From Tolypeutes matacus (lineage: Eukaryota > Chordata > Mammalia > Cingulata > Chlamyphoridae): a DNA stretch of 64,000 nt. The notes below the pieces were generated by a model. The model searched no databases, was not told the origin of the DNA, and was given only the letters and a program-made list of their open reading frames with translations. The position numbers and the translations under genes were made by a program. How positions within the stretch are numbered: position 1 is the stretch's first letter; every line of letters begins with the position of its first letter. The stretch lies in contig JAKSZT010021121.1 in assembly GCA_026826555.1 (NCBI GenBank), forward strand, positions 628,470 through 692,469, in the 5' to 3' direction. Below, one piece after another: positions 1 to 10,329 of the stretch.

Positions 1-1627
1 ACAAATCGGTCCTCCCAAGGATGGGAGTTCAACTCCTTCCTGTTCATTATGTGGGTCTCCACCCACTGATACAACACATTATGACAGAATGATCACTCAC
101 ACACTCCCCAGAAGCCTACTCCAGGTATGCCATGTTCCAAATGCCTGCCCATCCAACACCCTAAACCAGGAACCCTTCCTTGTCATATTGCTATAAGAGC
201 GTTCCCAGCTTTGTACTTTCAGCCACATACCTGCTGATCCCCAGTGTTCATCTGGTCCCTCTCCCAACCCTCCCCTCAGTTCCCTGGACCTTCCAACCCA
301 CCCTTCCCAATCTACCCACCTATCAACCCTGCACCACCCATCCCAATAATATCACTACCCTCCTGTCATATCCCTTCAATACGTGACTACATACTTTCAC
401 CTTACCATAGATTACGTCTGTATGGGTGTTGGCTCACAACCTTCTTCTCCCTTTCTATTTCTTGTAGACCTATCTTCCAGACAATAGCTCTCTGAGTCAA
501 TTTGCTTAATTCATATCGGTGAGGACATGTACTCTTCATCCTTCAATGCCTGGCTTGCTTCACTCAACATAAGGTCCTCAAGATTCATCCATGTTATCCT
601 GTGTGTTAGCACTTTATTCCTTCCTACAGCTGAGTAATATTCCATTTATGCATGTACCACATTTTGTTTATCCATTCATCTGTTGATGGACACATGGGTT
701 GATTCCAACCCTTGGCAATAGTGAACAATGCTGCTGTGAACATCGGTGTGCATCTATCTGTTCATGTCTTTGCCCTAAATTCTTCTGGGTATATACCCAA
801 CAATGGAATTCCTGGATCATATGGAAATTCTATAGTTAGGTTTTTGAGGAACCACCAAACTGTCCTCCACAATGGCTGGACCATTCTACAATCCCATCAG
901 CAGTGGATGGGGGTTCCACATCTTCTCCAACACTTATTAGTCCGCTGTTTTTTCAATAGCCGCTATTCTAATGGGTATAAGATGGTATATCATTGTAGTT
1001 TTGATTTGCATTTCCCTAATAGCCAGTGATGTCAAGCATTTTTTCATGTGCTTTTTAGCCATTTGTACTTTTTCCTTGGAGAAGTGTCTTTTCAGGTTGC
1101 TTGCCCATTTTTTAAAATGGGTTTTTTGTCTTCTTATTTTTGAGGTGTAGGATTTCTTTATATATGCAGGATATTAGGCTCCTATCAGATATATGGTTGC
1201 CAAATATTTTCTCCCATTAGGTAGGCTGCCTTTTTACTTTCTTGATAACGTCCTTTAAGGTGCAAAAGTTTTTAATTTTGAGGAGATCCCATCTATCTCT
1301 TTTTTTCTTTTGCTGTTCGTGCTTTGGGAGTGATCTGGTATTTTTCGTTTTGAATAATAGGTGTCTTGGAGTAGGTCTACTTGGATTTATTCTCTTTGGG
1401 GTGCGTTGCCCTTCTTGGATATCGATATTTATGTCTTTCTGTTTTCTTTTCCTTTGGGACACCGATAATGGGTATAAATGTGTTTTGCATTGTCATTCAA
1501 TTCCCTAAGACCCTTCCATTTTTTCCATTCTCTTTTCTTCCTGTTCTCCTGTCTTTTCAAGTTCAGATATTCTGTCCTCAGTTTCACAAATTCTGTCCTC
1601 CATCAATTCAAATCTGCTCTTATATGC

Positions 1628-1642
1628 ATCTAATGTATTTTT
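1628..1642. repeat. Target-site duplication, left copy (SDHAF3 retrocopy)
   Basis: ATCTAATGTATTTTT at 1628-1642 is repeated exactly at 2117-2131, on the other side of the SDHAF3 copy. The A-tail of the retrocopy (T-run on this strand) cannot be separated from the T-run that ends the duplication. Confidence 0.9.
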
Positions 1643-2116
1643 GGGCTTTAAAATGTTTTGTTAAGCTTTATTGTACAGACTAAAATTCTGGTTTGGTAGA
1701 CTTAGTAATACAAAATTGCCTATTGGGTTTAGTGGCTTCTTGCATGAGCTCATGCAACTGTCCAATTTGTTCATCGCGAAAGTCGTTCAGTTTTTCTGCT
1801 GGGAGAGTAGTTCCAAAACATGCTTTTTCATTTGAATTTTGTCTATTTTCATTAGCTTGTTGCCATAGCATTGCTGCATATGCCTCCCATTCCTGCAAGA
1901 AGCGCTGGGCCTCGGCAGAATCAACGGTCTTATGTCTCCTAAATTCATCCTTCACGTACTGATCCCCCAGAGATTTGAGGTCAGGCGGCAGAACTCGGTG
2001 CAGCTGCAAAATGCGCCGATACAAGGTCCGGACGCGTGAGAGATGCCGAGTAGGCATCTCAACGCGCGTGGATTGCTGACTGCGCCAGTGCAAACCGACC
2101 GCGCACCCCACAGGGT
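1643..2116 (-). pseudogene. SDHAF3: SDHAF3 retrocopy with intact ORF (CDS 2057..1680)
   Basis: The minus-strand frame from 2057 to the stop at 1680 gives 125 residues, the full length of mammalian SDHAF3 as I recall it, with the LYR motif at residues 12-14 and the cores [20 protein letters not shown] and [25 protein letters not shown]3 is a mitochondrial LYR-type assembly factor for succinate dehydrogenase (iron-sulfur subunit maturation). The functional gene has an intron; this copy has none. It keeps 59 bases of 5' UTR, an AATAAA signal (1672-1667 on the minus strand) 24 bases before the end, and is flanked by a 15-bp target-site duplication. It is therefore an L1-mobilised mRNA copy. The start at 2057 matches the family start; an upstream in-frame ATG at 2111 lies in former 5' UTR. 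No disabling mutation is visible. Whether it is expressed cannot be told from sequence. Confidence 0.92.
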
Positions 2117-2131
2117 ATCTAATGTATTTTT
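2117..2131. repeat. Target-site duplication, right copy (SDHAF3 retrocopy)
   Basis: Exact partner of 1628-1642. The flanking sequence continues L1 ORF1 on both sides, so the insertion point is inside the older L1. Confidence 0.9.
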
Positions 2132-2153
2132 AATCTCATCCATTGTGTCTTTA

Positions 2154-2226
2154 ATTCCCTTAAGCTCTGTTAATTTTCTTTGCAGTTTAAAAGCCTGCAA
2201 AGAAAATTAACAGAGCTTAAGGGAAT
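2154..2226. repeat. Perfect 32-bp inverted repeat with 9-bp loop
   Basis: Arms 2154-2185 and 2195-2226 are exact reverse complements separated by TTTAAAAGC. The related L1 at 32.85 kb has only one arm-equivalent at this place in ORF1, so one arm is an inverted duplication added in this copy. Confidence 0.93.
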
Positions 2227-2410
2227 AATTGTTCTTTATGTTCAACCAGTGTCTTCTTAATATCCTTTTTCTCTTTAGTCATATTGTCATTCAATTCCTT
2301 AAATTGATTTAGGAGATTTGTATGATTATCATTGATTAGTTGTCTTAAATCCTGTGTCTCATCAGGATTTTTGGTTTGTTCCTTTGGCTAGGCCGTATCT
2401 TCCTGTTTCT

Positions 2411-2752
2411 TTTAATTTTTTTTTTTTTTCCATTTATCCCCCCCTCCCACAGATGGTTCGTCTTTCACATGTCTGCTCATTGTTTGCTCTTCTTCTCCAG
2501 GAGGCACCGGGAACTGAACCCGGAACCTCCCACATGAGAGGCAAGTGCTCAATGACCTGAGCCACATATGCTGCCCATGGGCTGCAGCATCTACTGGCTT
2601 GTGGCCTCTGCTGGTTGCGGTGGGTATGGTGTCTAGCTCATTGTGGTGAGTCCAGTGTCTGCTTGTCTTCTTTATGAGGCACCGGGACCCAAACTCGGGA
2701 CCTCCCATGTGGCAGGCGGGCATCCAACTTGTTGAGCCACATCCACTTCCCT
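2411..2752 (-). mobile_element. DAS SINE, two tRNA-like units, antisense
   Basis: Poly-T at 2415-2430 marks the reversed tail. Two tRNA-derived units follow, with antisense B-box cores GGGAACTGAACCCGGAACC and GGGACCCAAACTCGGGACC and the conserved end GAGCCACAT..GCT. It interrupts the L1 ORF1 region. Confidence 0.85.
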
Positions 2753-3499
2753 GTCTTCCTGTTTTTTAGTATGGCTTGTAATTTTTTTTTGCTGATGTCT
2801 AGGCATCTGAATATGTTGGTGAATTTACCATGATGGTTAATTTCTCTCTTTTGCCCAGCGTTTTTGTTTCATGGCTCTTCTTTGATTTTTTGATTTTGGT
2901 TCAACTGATTCTAAGTCTTTAAAATTGCCCAGCTTAAGTTATCAAAATAGGGCCAGGGACTCACTAATGGGGTACAGAACCACTCCCAGAGGTTTGGGAC
3001 GAGAGACACCTAAAAGCATTTTTTTTTCCCTTGAAGTTTCCCGGTTGGTCAGCAGAGGCACTTGTTGGTGAATCTTTCCATGGAGGTGACTCTTTCAACT
3101 TCCACTTGTAGGTGATTCCGGTCTGGCCAGAGCCGAGATTCAAAGCAGGCTCTGTTGATCAAATTCACTGAAGAGAAACTGCTCTCTACCCTCCATTGTC
3201 CCCAGGAGGGAAGACATCTGTTCCCCTCTCAGTGGGCTGCAATGAGCCACGGGTTTTCTCCAGGCTGTTTGCCTTGCGGGTGGGGAATAGGTGCTGTTCC
3301 CAGCTGTGGGGGCTAGTAACTCACAGTTTTCCTTTCAGCTTCTTTGTCTCTCTATCCCTGGCCCTCCTGGGGGGTGCACAGCATTCTCCTGGTCTGCAGA
3401 TCCCCAAACAGGTCCCTTGGACAGCGTTTTGCCCTTCCTCTATTGTTTTCCTGAGAGAGTTGAGCCCTGCCTACCTATTCTGATGCTATCTTCCTGGAA

Positions 3500-4494
3500 G
3501 TCTATTTTTGTTTTAGGGCTTCCCTGCTCCCCCTACTTCTGCTCCATTCTCTCTCTAAGTGAGCAAAATTTGCAAAAGAAAACCACTCTTTAAGAATAAT
3601 CACCAAACCATTTTCTATTCAGAGATTCTTTTCTCCTACCTTTCCTCCTTGTAGGGAGGTGAAGAGTACCTTTGAAGAGACAATTGGTCATAAGAGATTA
3701 TGAGTATTGAGGGGGATTTTTGATCAGTTAGAAATTAATCTTCATGTACGTAAGTTACCACACACTCATACAAAACCCATAGAACTATACAACACAATGT
3801 AAATAGTATGCTAAAGTTAATAGTATAATTATGATAATATTGTTTCATGAATTATAACAAAGGTACCACACTAATGCAAAATGTTAATAATAGGGAAAAC
3901 TGTGTCGGAGAGTAGGGTTTAGGGGAATTTTATACTTCCTACATGATGTTTTTGTAAACCTACAATTGCTCTAATAAAAAAACCCAGCAATGACAAAAAA
4001 CAACCTAATCCCGTGTGATGGGAATAAAATTTCATTGGACCAGGAGTTATAAGACCTGGGGTTCTAATTCTAATTCTGCTATTTTTTGGGTACATGTTAC
4101 CTTGGATAAGTCACAGAACTCTAAGATTGCCATGTCTGTGAGAGTCGTTTCTTGGTCCATTTAATTCATTGCTGAATCCCCAACCCTGACCTGCGCCTGG
4201 CACATAGATGGCACAATAAATATTTGTTCAATTTCTTGAGTGTATAAATGAATAAGGCTTCTGGAAAAAACAAAACATCTAAATGCCATATGAACTGAAG
4301 ACAAGAGTAGGGTTGGGGAACCTGAGAGGGGGAAATTGTGGTGGCTCCCACAGTGCAGAGGGGACAGGAACTGATGGAGTGGGTCTTGCAACAAGGCGAT
4401 TAACATGGCAGGGTTGTGTTGAGAGGCTGGAATATATCGATGGAGGGCTTGAAGAGCATGCTTCAGGGAGTTGTTTCTACTGTCTCTTTTCCAG
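3500..4494. other. C9orf43 intron/upstream: L1 3' end, MIR and L2 pieces
   Basis: 3500-3740: no recognisable feature. 3740-3985: + strand L1 3'-UTR tail (CTCTAATAAAAAAACCC end). 4040-4130: MIR fragment. 4145-4260: L2 3' end with the usual CCTGGCACATAGATGGCACAA motif. 4260-4494: unique sequence leading to the first visible exon acceptor. Confidence 0.65.
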
Positions 4495-4667
4495 AAAAAC
4501 AAGTCACCTCTGGATCCCTCTGGAAAGCAGCATGAAGGAATAAAGTTGAGAACTCAAGGGGTGGTTGTACCTCCCCCATCCCCAGAATACTTGTTTGAGC
4601 AATTAAGTCAAGAAAGAGTACCTTTCTTGGCCCAGTTTGACATGGTGCCTCCAGATCTACTGAAAGA
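4495..4667 (+). CDS. C9orf43: C9orf43 exon (first visible)
   Basis: Acceptor TTTTCCAG ends at 4494 and donor GTAAGT starts at 4668. Phase 0 in, phase 2 out; 57 codons plus two bases. Encodes [20 protein letters not shown]. The open frame extends slightly upstream of the acceptor, but the pyrimidine tract there shows it is intron. Confidence 0.85.
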
Positions 4668-7600
4668 GTAAGTCTCATGTATGCCCTGCAGGAGAGCCAG
4701 AGCACCTGCTCTCTTTTGAAGCTGAGAATGGTCTGGGTATGAGTGGAGGAAACCAATACCTACATGTTTCCTGAGTTCTTAGACTGACCAACAGGCAGCA
4801 ATAACAGTTATAACCACTGCCACTTGTCAAGCACTTGCCATCCACCAGGCCCCATTTAAGCACATCCCACGTGCTCTCTCTCGTAAACCTTCACCATTAC
4901 TCTCTTCTTTAATAGATGATGTATGGGTATGTGAGCAAACTAGTATAGGTAGTTTGGAATGAGATTACTTTTGAACCTTGTATTGAAACTTACTGGCTTG
5001 GTGAATTTTGATATTCATTTAGCCTCCCTAAGCCTCATTTTTCTCCTTTGCAAAATGAGGATAATAATACCCATCCCTTAGGGAATTGTAAGATTCCTGA
5101 TATAAAGAAGATGAGCCTGACAGAGTAAGCAGTCAGTAAATCCAGCTGGGTTTGTTAGAGCTGCTTCCGAAAGGTGTTACTACATGATCCCCTGTTGGTA
5201 TAGGCCTTCTTATGCCCCAAAATGGGAATTTCTTCATGCTTGGAGCCCTTTTCATATCTTTCTCCTCAGCCACACTCTCTTACAAGAGCTGTCACTGGCC
5301 ATTTCTGTTCCCTTCAGCCTTTTGTCAGATGGAGAGAAGACCATGCTCTGTCCAGAGATGAAGACACAATTGGCCATGGTGAAAAAGTATCTTCCCCTGG
5401 AAAGGAGCCGACCTAGCAGTGCAATTTCTTCTAAGATGTTTCTCTCCATACACCGCCTTACCCTGCAGGTACGCCCTAGGGAGCCTCCGAGGAATATGCC
5501 TCAGGAAAACCCAAGGTTTTCATCTCTCCTCAAGGTTGGCAGGATTGACTTTCCAAAGTTCCTTCTTTCTCTTCTGTCCTTCCACTTCTGGACCCAAGCC
5601 CTCCAGAAGGGCTGGGCTCTGTGTAGATGAAAGCACATGTATGGGGAAGGATTTGAGTTGAGCAGATTTCCTCTGTTTCTTTCCCCATACCTTTCCCTCT
5701 CTCCATAGTCCCTTCTAGAATGCTGCATAATACCAGGTTCTCAAAATGTGCAGGTGGAATAGATGGCTACATGCATTGTGGGGGAGGGTATGTTAGGGAA
5801 AAGGAGGAAAGACAGTAGAGCTTTTCTTCTTCTTCTTTCTCTAGAAACCAGACCTGAGATATCCTGAGCATCTGAGGAAATTATGTTATGTGAAGACAAA
5901 AGGTAGATTTCCTGCTGCTGCCAAATCATTAGGTGCCAGCCTCCCTTAGACCACATTTCCACACTTTACTTGGGCCCAGTTCAGTTATGTTTGTAGTCAC
6001 AGTCATGCAGGATCACAGAGAAAACTCAGGAATCTGCATTTTCAGGAAGCAGCTCCCTGGCTGCTTGAGGTAGAGAGTCACTGTCATGGATCAGGGCACA
6101 GCAGGCAGCCCAGGGGGAGGGTGGGAGCAATCAGCCAGGAGAGGACTGAGCTGGCTCTCTGGTCGCCAGGGCCCAGGAAGCAGCAGCAGCAGCAGCAGAA
6201 GAAAGTGAAGACACCTACCAAGAAACAGGTAGAGTGGCAGCAAGGGGAGCCCTGGGATTTGCTGGGACTGGGTGAAGCGGGTGCATCCTGGAACAGGAAG
6301 GAATGTGTGAAGGGTGGGATTTGCCTTGTTCTCTGGACAGCTCTCCCTTATCCAGTTGCAGATGTCAAGCTATTTCTCAGATTCTTTTTGAAAAGTTGTT
6401 TTTACTTCCCAAACTCCTAATTCAGTTCCTTCTCATATGGGTTTCAGCAGGTTAAAAAGAAAGCTAAGAGTGATCCAGGGACCCAGAACCCTGTGCATCA
6501 ACGTTCAGTTGCCATCATTTGTGACCCTCCTTCTGGTAAGGAGAATATGTGTTTGGGGGCGACAGAATCCCAGGATGTTGAGGGAGGTGAAATTTGAACA
6601 TGATTTTGCTCTTTTGGACCCTGCCTTTGTCAGGCCCTCAGAATTCTCCTCAGAATGCTTCGGCTTGGCTGGCCCAGCATGCATCATTCTTCCATAAAAT
6701 ATTTACCAAATGAGTGAGCTGGGCCAAATGTTTGTTTCATGTGGGGAGCTGAGAGATGACCATAATCATGAGTCATAGTCATTTTCTCCTCAGGTCCTGC
6801 TTTAGAAAAGGCAGACTGGTTTTAGGATTAGAAGCATGAGCAAGGCCAGGTTACTGAAGAGAAGACCCCTGAGGGCCCATTGGCAGGGAAGAGGTGGCAT
6901 CCCTCATCAGGGCCCCAAAAGAGTTCTGAGGAAGCAGAGCTTCAGGGCCTCTACCTTCCCAGTCACCAGGTAGAGGGTCCCTGGCACCTCCAACTGAAAT
7001 CAGCCCACCACTCAGCCCCTTCCCAGTTGTCGACAGGCAGTCCTCTTCCTCTTGTGTTCAGGCTGGAGATGAAAATGGGTAGCTCTCCCTTCTGAAGTTC
7101 TCACTCACTTCTGAGCTGAGGGGTAGGACTTATCTTGGTCCGTCTGACCTGTTTCTCAGCTTGGGTGGGGAATGTGAGGGGGGAGAAAGAATCATTATAA
7201 ACTCTGTAAGATTGATCTGCCCTGCTCAGATTGGATATTGCTGACTTTAATGTCAAAATAATTGTTTACTCTTCAGAATTCACTCTCCAGTCCTGGGGTA
7301 CTAGGAGGGCTCGGGTGAGATGTTTTCTGAGAAGGATGCTGCCCTCTTGTTTTACCTGCCATCCCGCTTGAGCTCTCTGATACCAGTGATGTCCATTAAG
7401 AAGGTTCCTGACCTTCCTATGGGAGGTAGACAGAACCAGGACTATGGCCCAAGGTGGGAAGGGACTTGCCCAAGGTTAGCACCACATCCAGGGTGAGCAC
7501 TCCCACGCCTCTGAATTCCACTCCATTGCCTTCTGTACCTCTTCATGATGCCTCAAATAGGAGCAGTTTTGCTTGGGTTACAGGGTGCCCCTTTGAGTCA

Positions 7601-10177
7601 TATACTAAGAGCAATGGCCTCTCCTCACTGAATTGAGAAAGGTTTTATGGAAGAGATGATTTTTGCACTGGATCTTGAATATATGTGGGAGTTTGCCAGA
7701 TATGAAAGAGAATTCCTGGAAGTGGGAAGAGCCTATGTGCAGGCATAGCATCTTGTCAGGGCATGGCCTGCTCAGGGCATACTGAGCAATTCACTGTGAC
7801 TGTGGTGCTGGGTATTTAAGGGAGAGTGGTAGATCAGGCCAAAGAGGTAGAAAGGAGCTTGTATAGAAGCTAAGACGTCTGACCTGTATCCTCCAGGTCA
7901 GTAGCTCTCCAACCTGATTGCATACTGAAATCAACTGGGGAGCTTTTAAAATCCTAATACCCAAGCCATACCCCAGACCAATTAAGTTAGAATTTCTGGT
8001 GTTGGGACCCAGACACCAGTGCATTTCTAAAGCTCCTCAGTGATTCCAGTATGCAGCCAAGGTGAGAATCACTGTGGGTAAGGAGCCAACAGAGACTTTG
8101 AATAAGGGAGTTCCTTGACTGGCTTTGTCTTTTAGCACAGTATCTCTGCTGGCAGCATGAAAGATTTTTTTTTTTTTTAGAGAAAGGGAGATTGAGAAAG
8201 GAAGGAAAGAAAGCATTTAACGAACCTTGTATTTTATGCATGATTGTTCTGTAAATTCACAACTTCTCTGATTTTAAAAAAAAGAAGAAGAAAGCATTTA
8301 TGGACTCATTGGGGGAACATCTGATGCAAAAGAAACAAAAATAAAAGTTTTTTTTTTTTTAAGGAGGTACTGGGGATTAAACCTGGGACCTTGTATATGG
8401 AAAGCAGGTGCTCAGCCACTGAGCTACATTCTCTCCCCACTTCTTTTTTTTTGTTTTGTTTTTTGTTTTGTTTTTCAGAAGCCAATGTGGATTCATTAGA
8501 GGTAATACAAGAAGGTGAATCACATTCTGGTAAGAGGAATATTCATGAACTGAAAAGGTCGAGTTTGAGTTTGTTTTGCTGCTATAATGTGCAGATACCT
8601 ACCCTTAGGTTTCTTAGAGGAATTCTGGGTCTTTTAACACATACATTATTTTCATCTCTAATTCTGTAATAGATGTGGTCACAGTCCCAGGTGGACAGAT
8701 TCACAGAGGGAACTCAGAAGGCCCAACTCCCTTTTACCTGCCACCTAAGTCTCTCTTATCTTGGATGGGGACTAAGGGCCAACTAGAAGTCCAACAATGG
8801 GATGTGAAATGCCAACAAGAAGACGATTGTTTTGACCTTGTGATCACTAGGTAACAGAACTCTGCCAGATCAGGAAAGTGACACAAAGCAGCAGCAGCAG
8901 CAGATGGAGATAAAAGGACCCACCTTGAAACAGGTGAGAGTATATCAGGGCCGTACTGTTAGGGTCCGGTTTAAGTTATTGCTTTGCTGGATAACAAATT
9001 GCCCCAAAGCTTAAACCACAGTTGTTTGTTATTTCTCATGATTCTGTGGATAGACTGGACAGTTCTTCTGGTCTTGCTTGAGATTACTCATGCAGCTACA
9101 TTCAGCTAGAGGCTGGACTGGGGCTCTTGGCCAGGTTGCCTTGTTTCTCTGTCATGTGGCCTTTCCATGTGGCTAGCCTGGCCTTCTTGACAGCACAGTG
9201 GTCTCAGAGTTCCAAGAAAACAAAAGCACTTTCTTAAGGGATAGGTATGGCACAGTGCGCTTCTGCCATATTTTATTGATCTAAGAAGTCACAGTTTAAG
9301 AGGAGGGGAAATAGACTACACTTCTTGATGAGAGGAACAGCATGTGTGTGCAGGAAGGGGAGGAATTGTTGGCAGCCATCTTGGGAGGCAACCTATCTCA
9401 AGCCCTTAGTTGACTGCTGGGAATGGGGAGAAGTGGGAGCTGGTTTCATCTGGACAGCATGAAAGCAAAGAATATGTGATGCAAGCTTGTCTTTAGTCAC
9501 AGGAGGTAGCTTTTTATCCTGTCTTAGATGTTAATTTCTCCAAGAAAAGCATCTTTTAGAAAAAGCCTTTGCTTCCTAAAGTCTTGATTCAAGTTTCCTT
9601 ACCCCAATGAATTTCAGGATGCTATGGAGGGGCCAAAGACAGACGACCCTGAGAACTACCTGGACTCTCCTATTAAAGATAGTAAGTAATTATGATGGAG
9701 GAGCTTTAGTGAGTGACCGAGGACAGGGAGGGCTGAACCTGTGTTGACCAGGATGGTTTACCTCACTGGAAGGCACAGTTCTCAGCCTTCAGAGGGGTCC
9801 TAAAGAAATCCCAGCCCTTCTCTTTTGTCCCCTATTTATCACATCTATTTGGGAGAAGGCTACAGGTGCAATTAATGCCAAGTCTTCTTTTAGGTTCTGA
9901 ATTAGCCAAGACAGAGCCCACAGAGGAGGACATCAGTGCTCAGGTGAAGGTTGTGCTGGAAGCACAGGCTGGTGGCCAAGAGAAGACACCCAAGGACCTT
10001 GCAGCCAGTGAAGCTGGTACAAAGTGGAACCCTGACCTCAAACTTCTAAGGATTATTCAGGCCACTGAGGATGAGGACGAGGAGAAACAACTCTTTTGGG
10101 CACAGAGTGAGGACTTTCAGGAGGCACAGGCCAGAGGCATTACCTGGGGCAGCCCCAGTCCAAAGGAGGATGCTTAA
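4495..10177 (+). CDS. C9orf43: C9orf43-like gene, last nine coding exons (multi-exon)
   Basis: Nine exons with consensus AG/GT borders and compatible phases can be chained: 4495-4667, 5318-5468, 5845-5902, 6170-6228, 6448-6535, 8479-8529, 8851-8933, 9618-9681 and 9894-10177. They give 1,011 coding bases (336 residues) and end at TAA 10175-10177. The mammalian protein is about 460 residues, so roughly the first quarter lies left of the window. Recognisable segments are the [16 protein letters not shown] block, the [17 protein letters not shown] block, two Gln runs (6 and 5) followed by basic residues, and an acidic tail ([13 protein letters not shown]). No enzymatic domain, signal peptide or membrane segment is seen, and the function of the family is unknown. 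The name rests on recalled similarity plus position just upstream of RGS3, the human gene order. An additional cassette exon between 6535 and 8479 cannot be excluded. Confidence 0.8.
4935..5150 (+). repeat. MIR fragment in C9orf43 intron
   Basis: Contains the MIR core and 3' part: TTTGCAAAATGAGGATAATA and the following low-divergence MIR tail order. Confidence 0.7.
5318..5468 (+). CDS. C9orf43: C9orf43 exon
   Basis: Acceptor CCCTTCAG ends at 5317 and donor GTACGC starts at 5469. The acceptor at 5317, not the AG at 5328, gives the phase that joins the previous exon (GA+C = Asp). Phase 2 in, phase 0 out. Encodes [14 protein letters not shown] and [20 protein letters not shown]. Confidence 0.85.
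5845..5902 (+). CDS. C9orf43: C9orf43 exon
   Basis: Acceptor after a long TTC tract (TTTCTCTAG ends 5844); donor GTAGAT starts at 5903. Phase 0 in, phase 1 out. Encodes [19 protein letters not shown]. Confidence 0.82.
6170..6228 (+). CDS. C9orf43: C9orf43 exon, first Gln/Lys module
   Basis: Acceptor GTCGCCAG ends at 6169; donor GTAGAG starts at 6229. Phase 1 in, phase 0 out. Encodes PRK, six Gln, [10 protein letters not shown]. It resembles exon 8851-8933 in phase, layout and end (see findings). Confidence 0.8.
6448..6535 (+). CDS. C9orf43: C9orf43 exon with tandem (NAGNAG) acceptor
   Basis: TTTCAGCAG offers two acceptors three bases apart (exon starts 6448 or 6451), so one Gln may be included or skipped. 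Donor GTAAGG starts at 6536. Phase 0 in, phase 1 out. Encodes [20 protein letters not shown] and a hydrophobic end. Confidence 0.8.
6536..8478 (+). other. C9orf43 intron with MER5-type DNA element and DAS SINE
   Basis: 6536-7900 is unique sequence. 7903-8080 is an imperfect palindrome with the MER5A pattern (AACTGGGGAGCTTTTAAAAT ... ATTTCTAAAGCTCCTCAGTG), a non-autonomous hAT element. 8160-8340 is A-rich. 8348-8441 is an antisense DAS SINE, followed by a (TTTTG)n stretch to the acceptor. Confidence 0.7.
8348..8441 (-). mobile_element. DAS SINE, single unit, antisense
   Basis: Poly-T, then the antisense unit GGGGATTAAACCTGGGACC and GAGCTACATTC. It ends 37 bases upstream of the C9orf43 exon at 8479. 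Confidence 0.85.
8479..8529 (+). CDS. C9orf43: C9orf43 exon
   Basis: Acceptor TTTTTCAG ends at 8478 after a T/G-rich tract; donor GTAAGA starts at 8530. Phase 1 in and out (51 bases), so it could be skipped without a frameshift. Encodes [17 protein letters not shown]. Confidence 0.75.
8851..8933 (+). CDS. C9orf43: C9orf43 exon, second Gln/Lys module
   Basis: Acceptor GATCACTAG ends at 8850; donor GTGAGA starts at 8934. Phase 1 in, phase 0 out. Encodes [12 protein letters not shown], five Gln, [10 protein letters not shown]. Confidence 0.8.
8970..9400. repeat. Old interspersed repeat (LTR/MER-like)
   Basis: Starts ..GGATAACAAATTGCCCCAAA and ends ..GGCAGCCATCTTGGGAGGCA. The same family recurs at 59280-59775 with matching start and end (AATTATTGGCAGCCATCTTT). 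I do not recall its library name. Confidence 0.6.
9618..9681 (+). CDS. C9orf43: C9orf43 exon
   Basis: Acceptor AATTTCAG ends at 9617; donor GTAAGT starts at 9682. Phase 0 in, phase 1 out. Encodes [20 protein letters not shown]. Confidence 0.8.
9894..10177 (+). CDS. C9orf43: C9orf43 terminal coding exon
   Basis: Acceptor TCTTTTAG ends at 9893. Phase 1 in; runs to TAA at 10175-10177. Encodes an acidic, Glu/Ala-rich tail starting [16 protein letters not shown]. The 3' UTR continues to about 10325. Confidence 0.87.
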
Positions 10178-10301
10178 TCCTGAGGACAGTAATCTTGGAC
10201 AGAAAGGACAGAGAGGAGAGGAGACTTCTCTCTGCCACAGCCTGAGTTTAGGGATTCTGTTTTTTTTTTTTTTTTCCTTGTTCACTTCTGTTTGCCTTTG
10301 A

Positions 10302-10307
10302 AATAAA
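10302..10307 (+). terminator. C9orf43: C9orf43 polyadenylation signal
   Basis: AATAAATAA lies 125 bases past the stop, after a T-rich stretch. Cleavage is expected near 10320-10330. Confidence 0.75.
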
Positions 10308-10329
10308 TAAGGGAGAAAAATGACCACTC

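Larger units (their letters stand above)
1..3500 (-). mobile_element. L1 retrotransposon, antisense, internally deleted
   Basis: Read on the minus strand the order is 5' UTR (about 3500-2930), ORF1 (about 2930-1350), then the last part of ORF2 (about 1345-550) and the 3' UTR, which runs off the left edge. The ORF2 C-terminal signature is seen on the + strand as GGGTATATACCCAACAATGG near 789. Most of ORF2 is missing: ORF2-end sequence passes directly into ORF1 sequence near 1345-1355. The ORF1 part matches the + strand L1 at 32.8-33.6 kb. An SDHAF3 retrocopy and a DAS SINE are inserted in it. All frames are broken. Confidence 0.85.

Noticed and set aside
6794..6969. Possible extra C9orf43 exon (acceptor TCCTCAG, donor GTAGAG)
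   Set aside because: In the phase set by exon 6448-6535 it meets a TAG after about ten codons. The nice open frame at its end needs a different phase. It may be a decayed or untranslated alternative exon.
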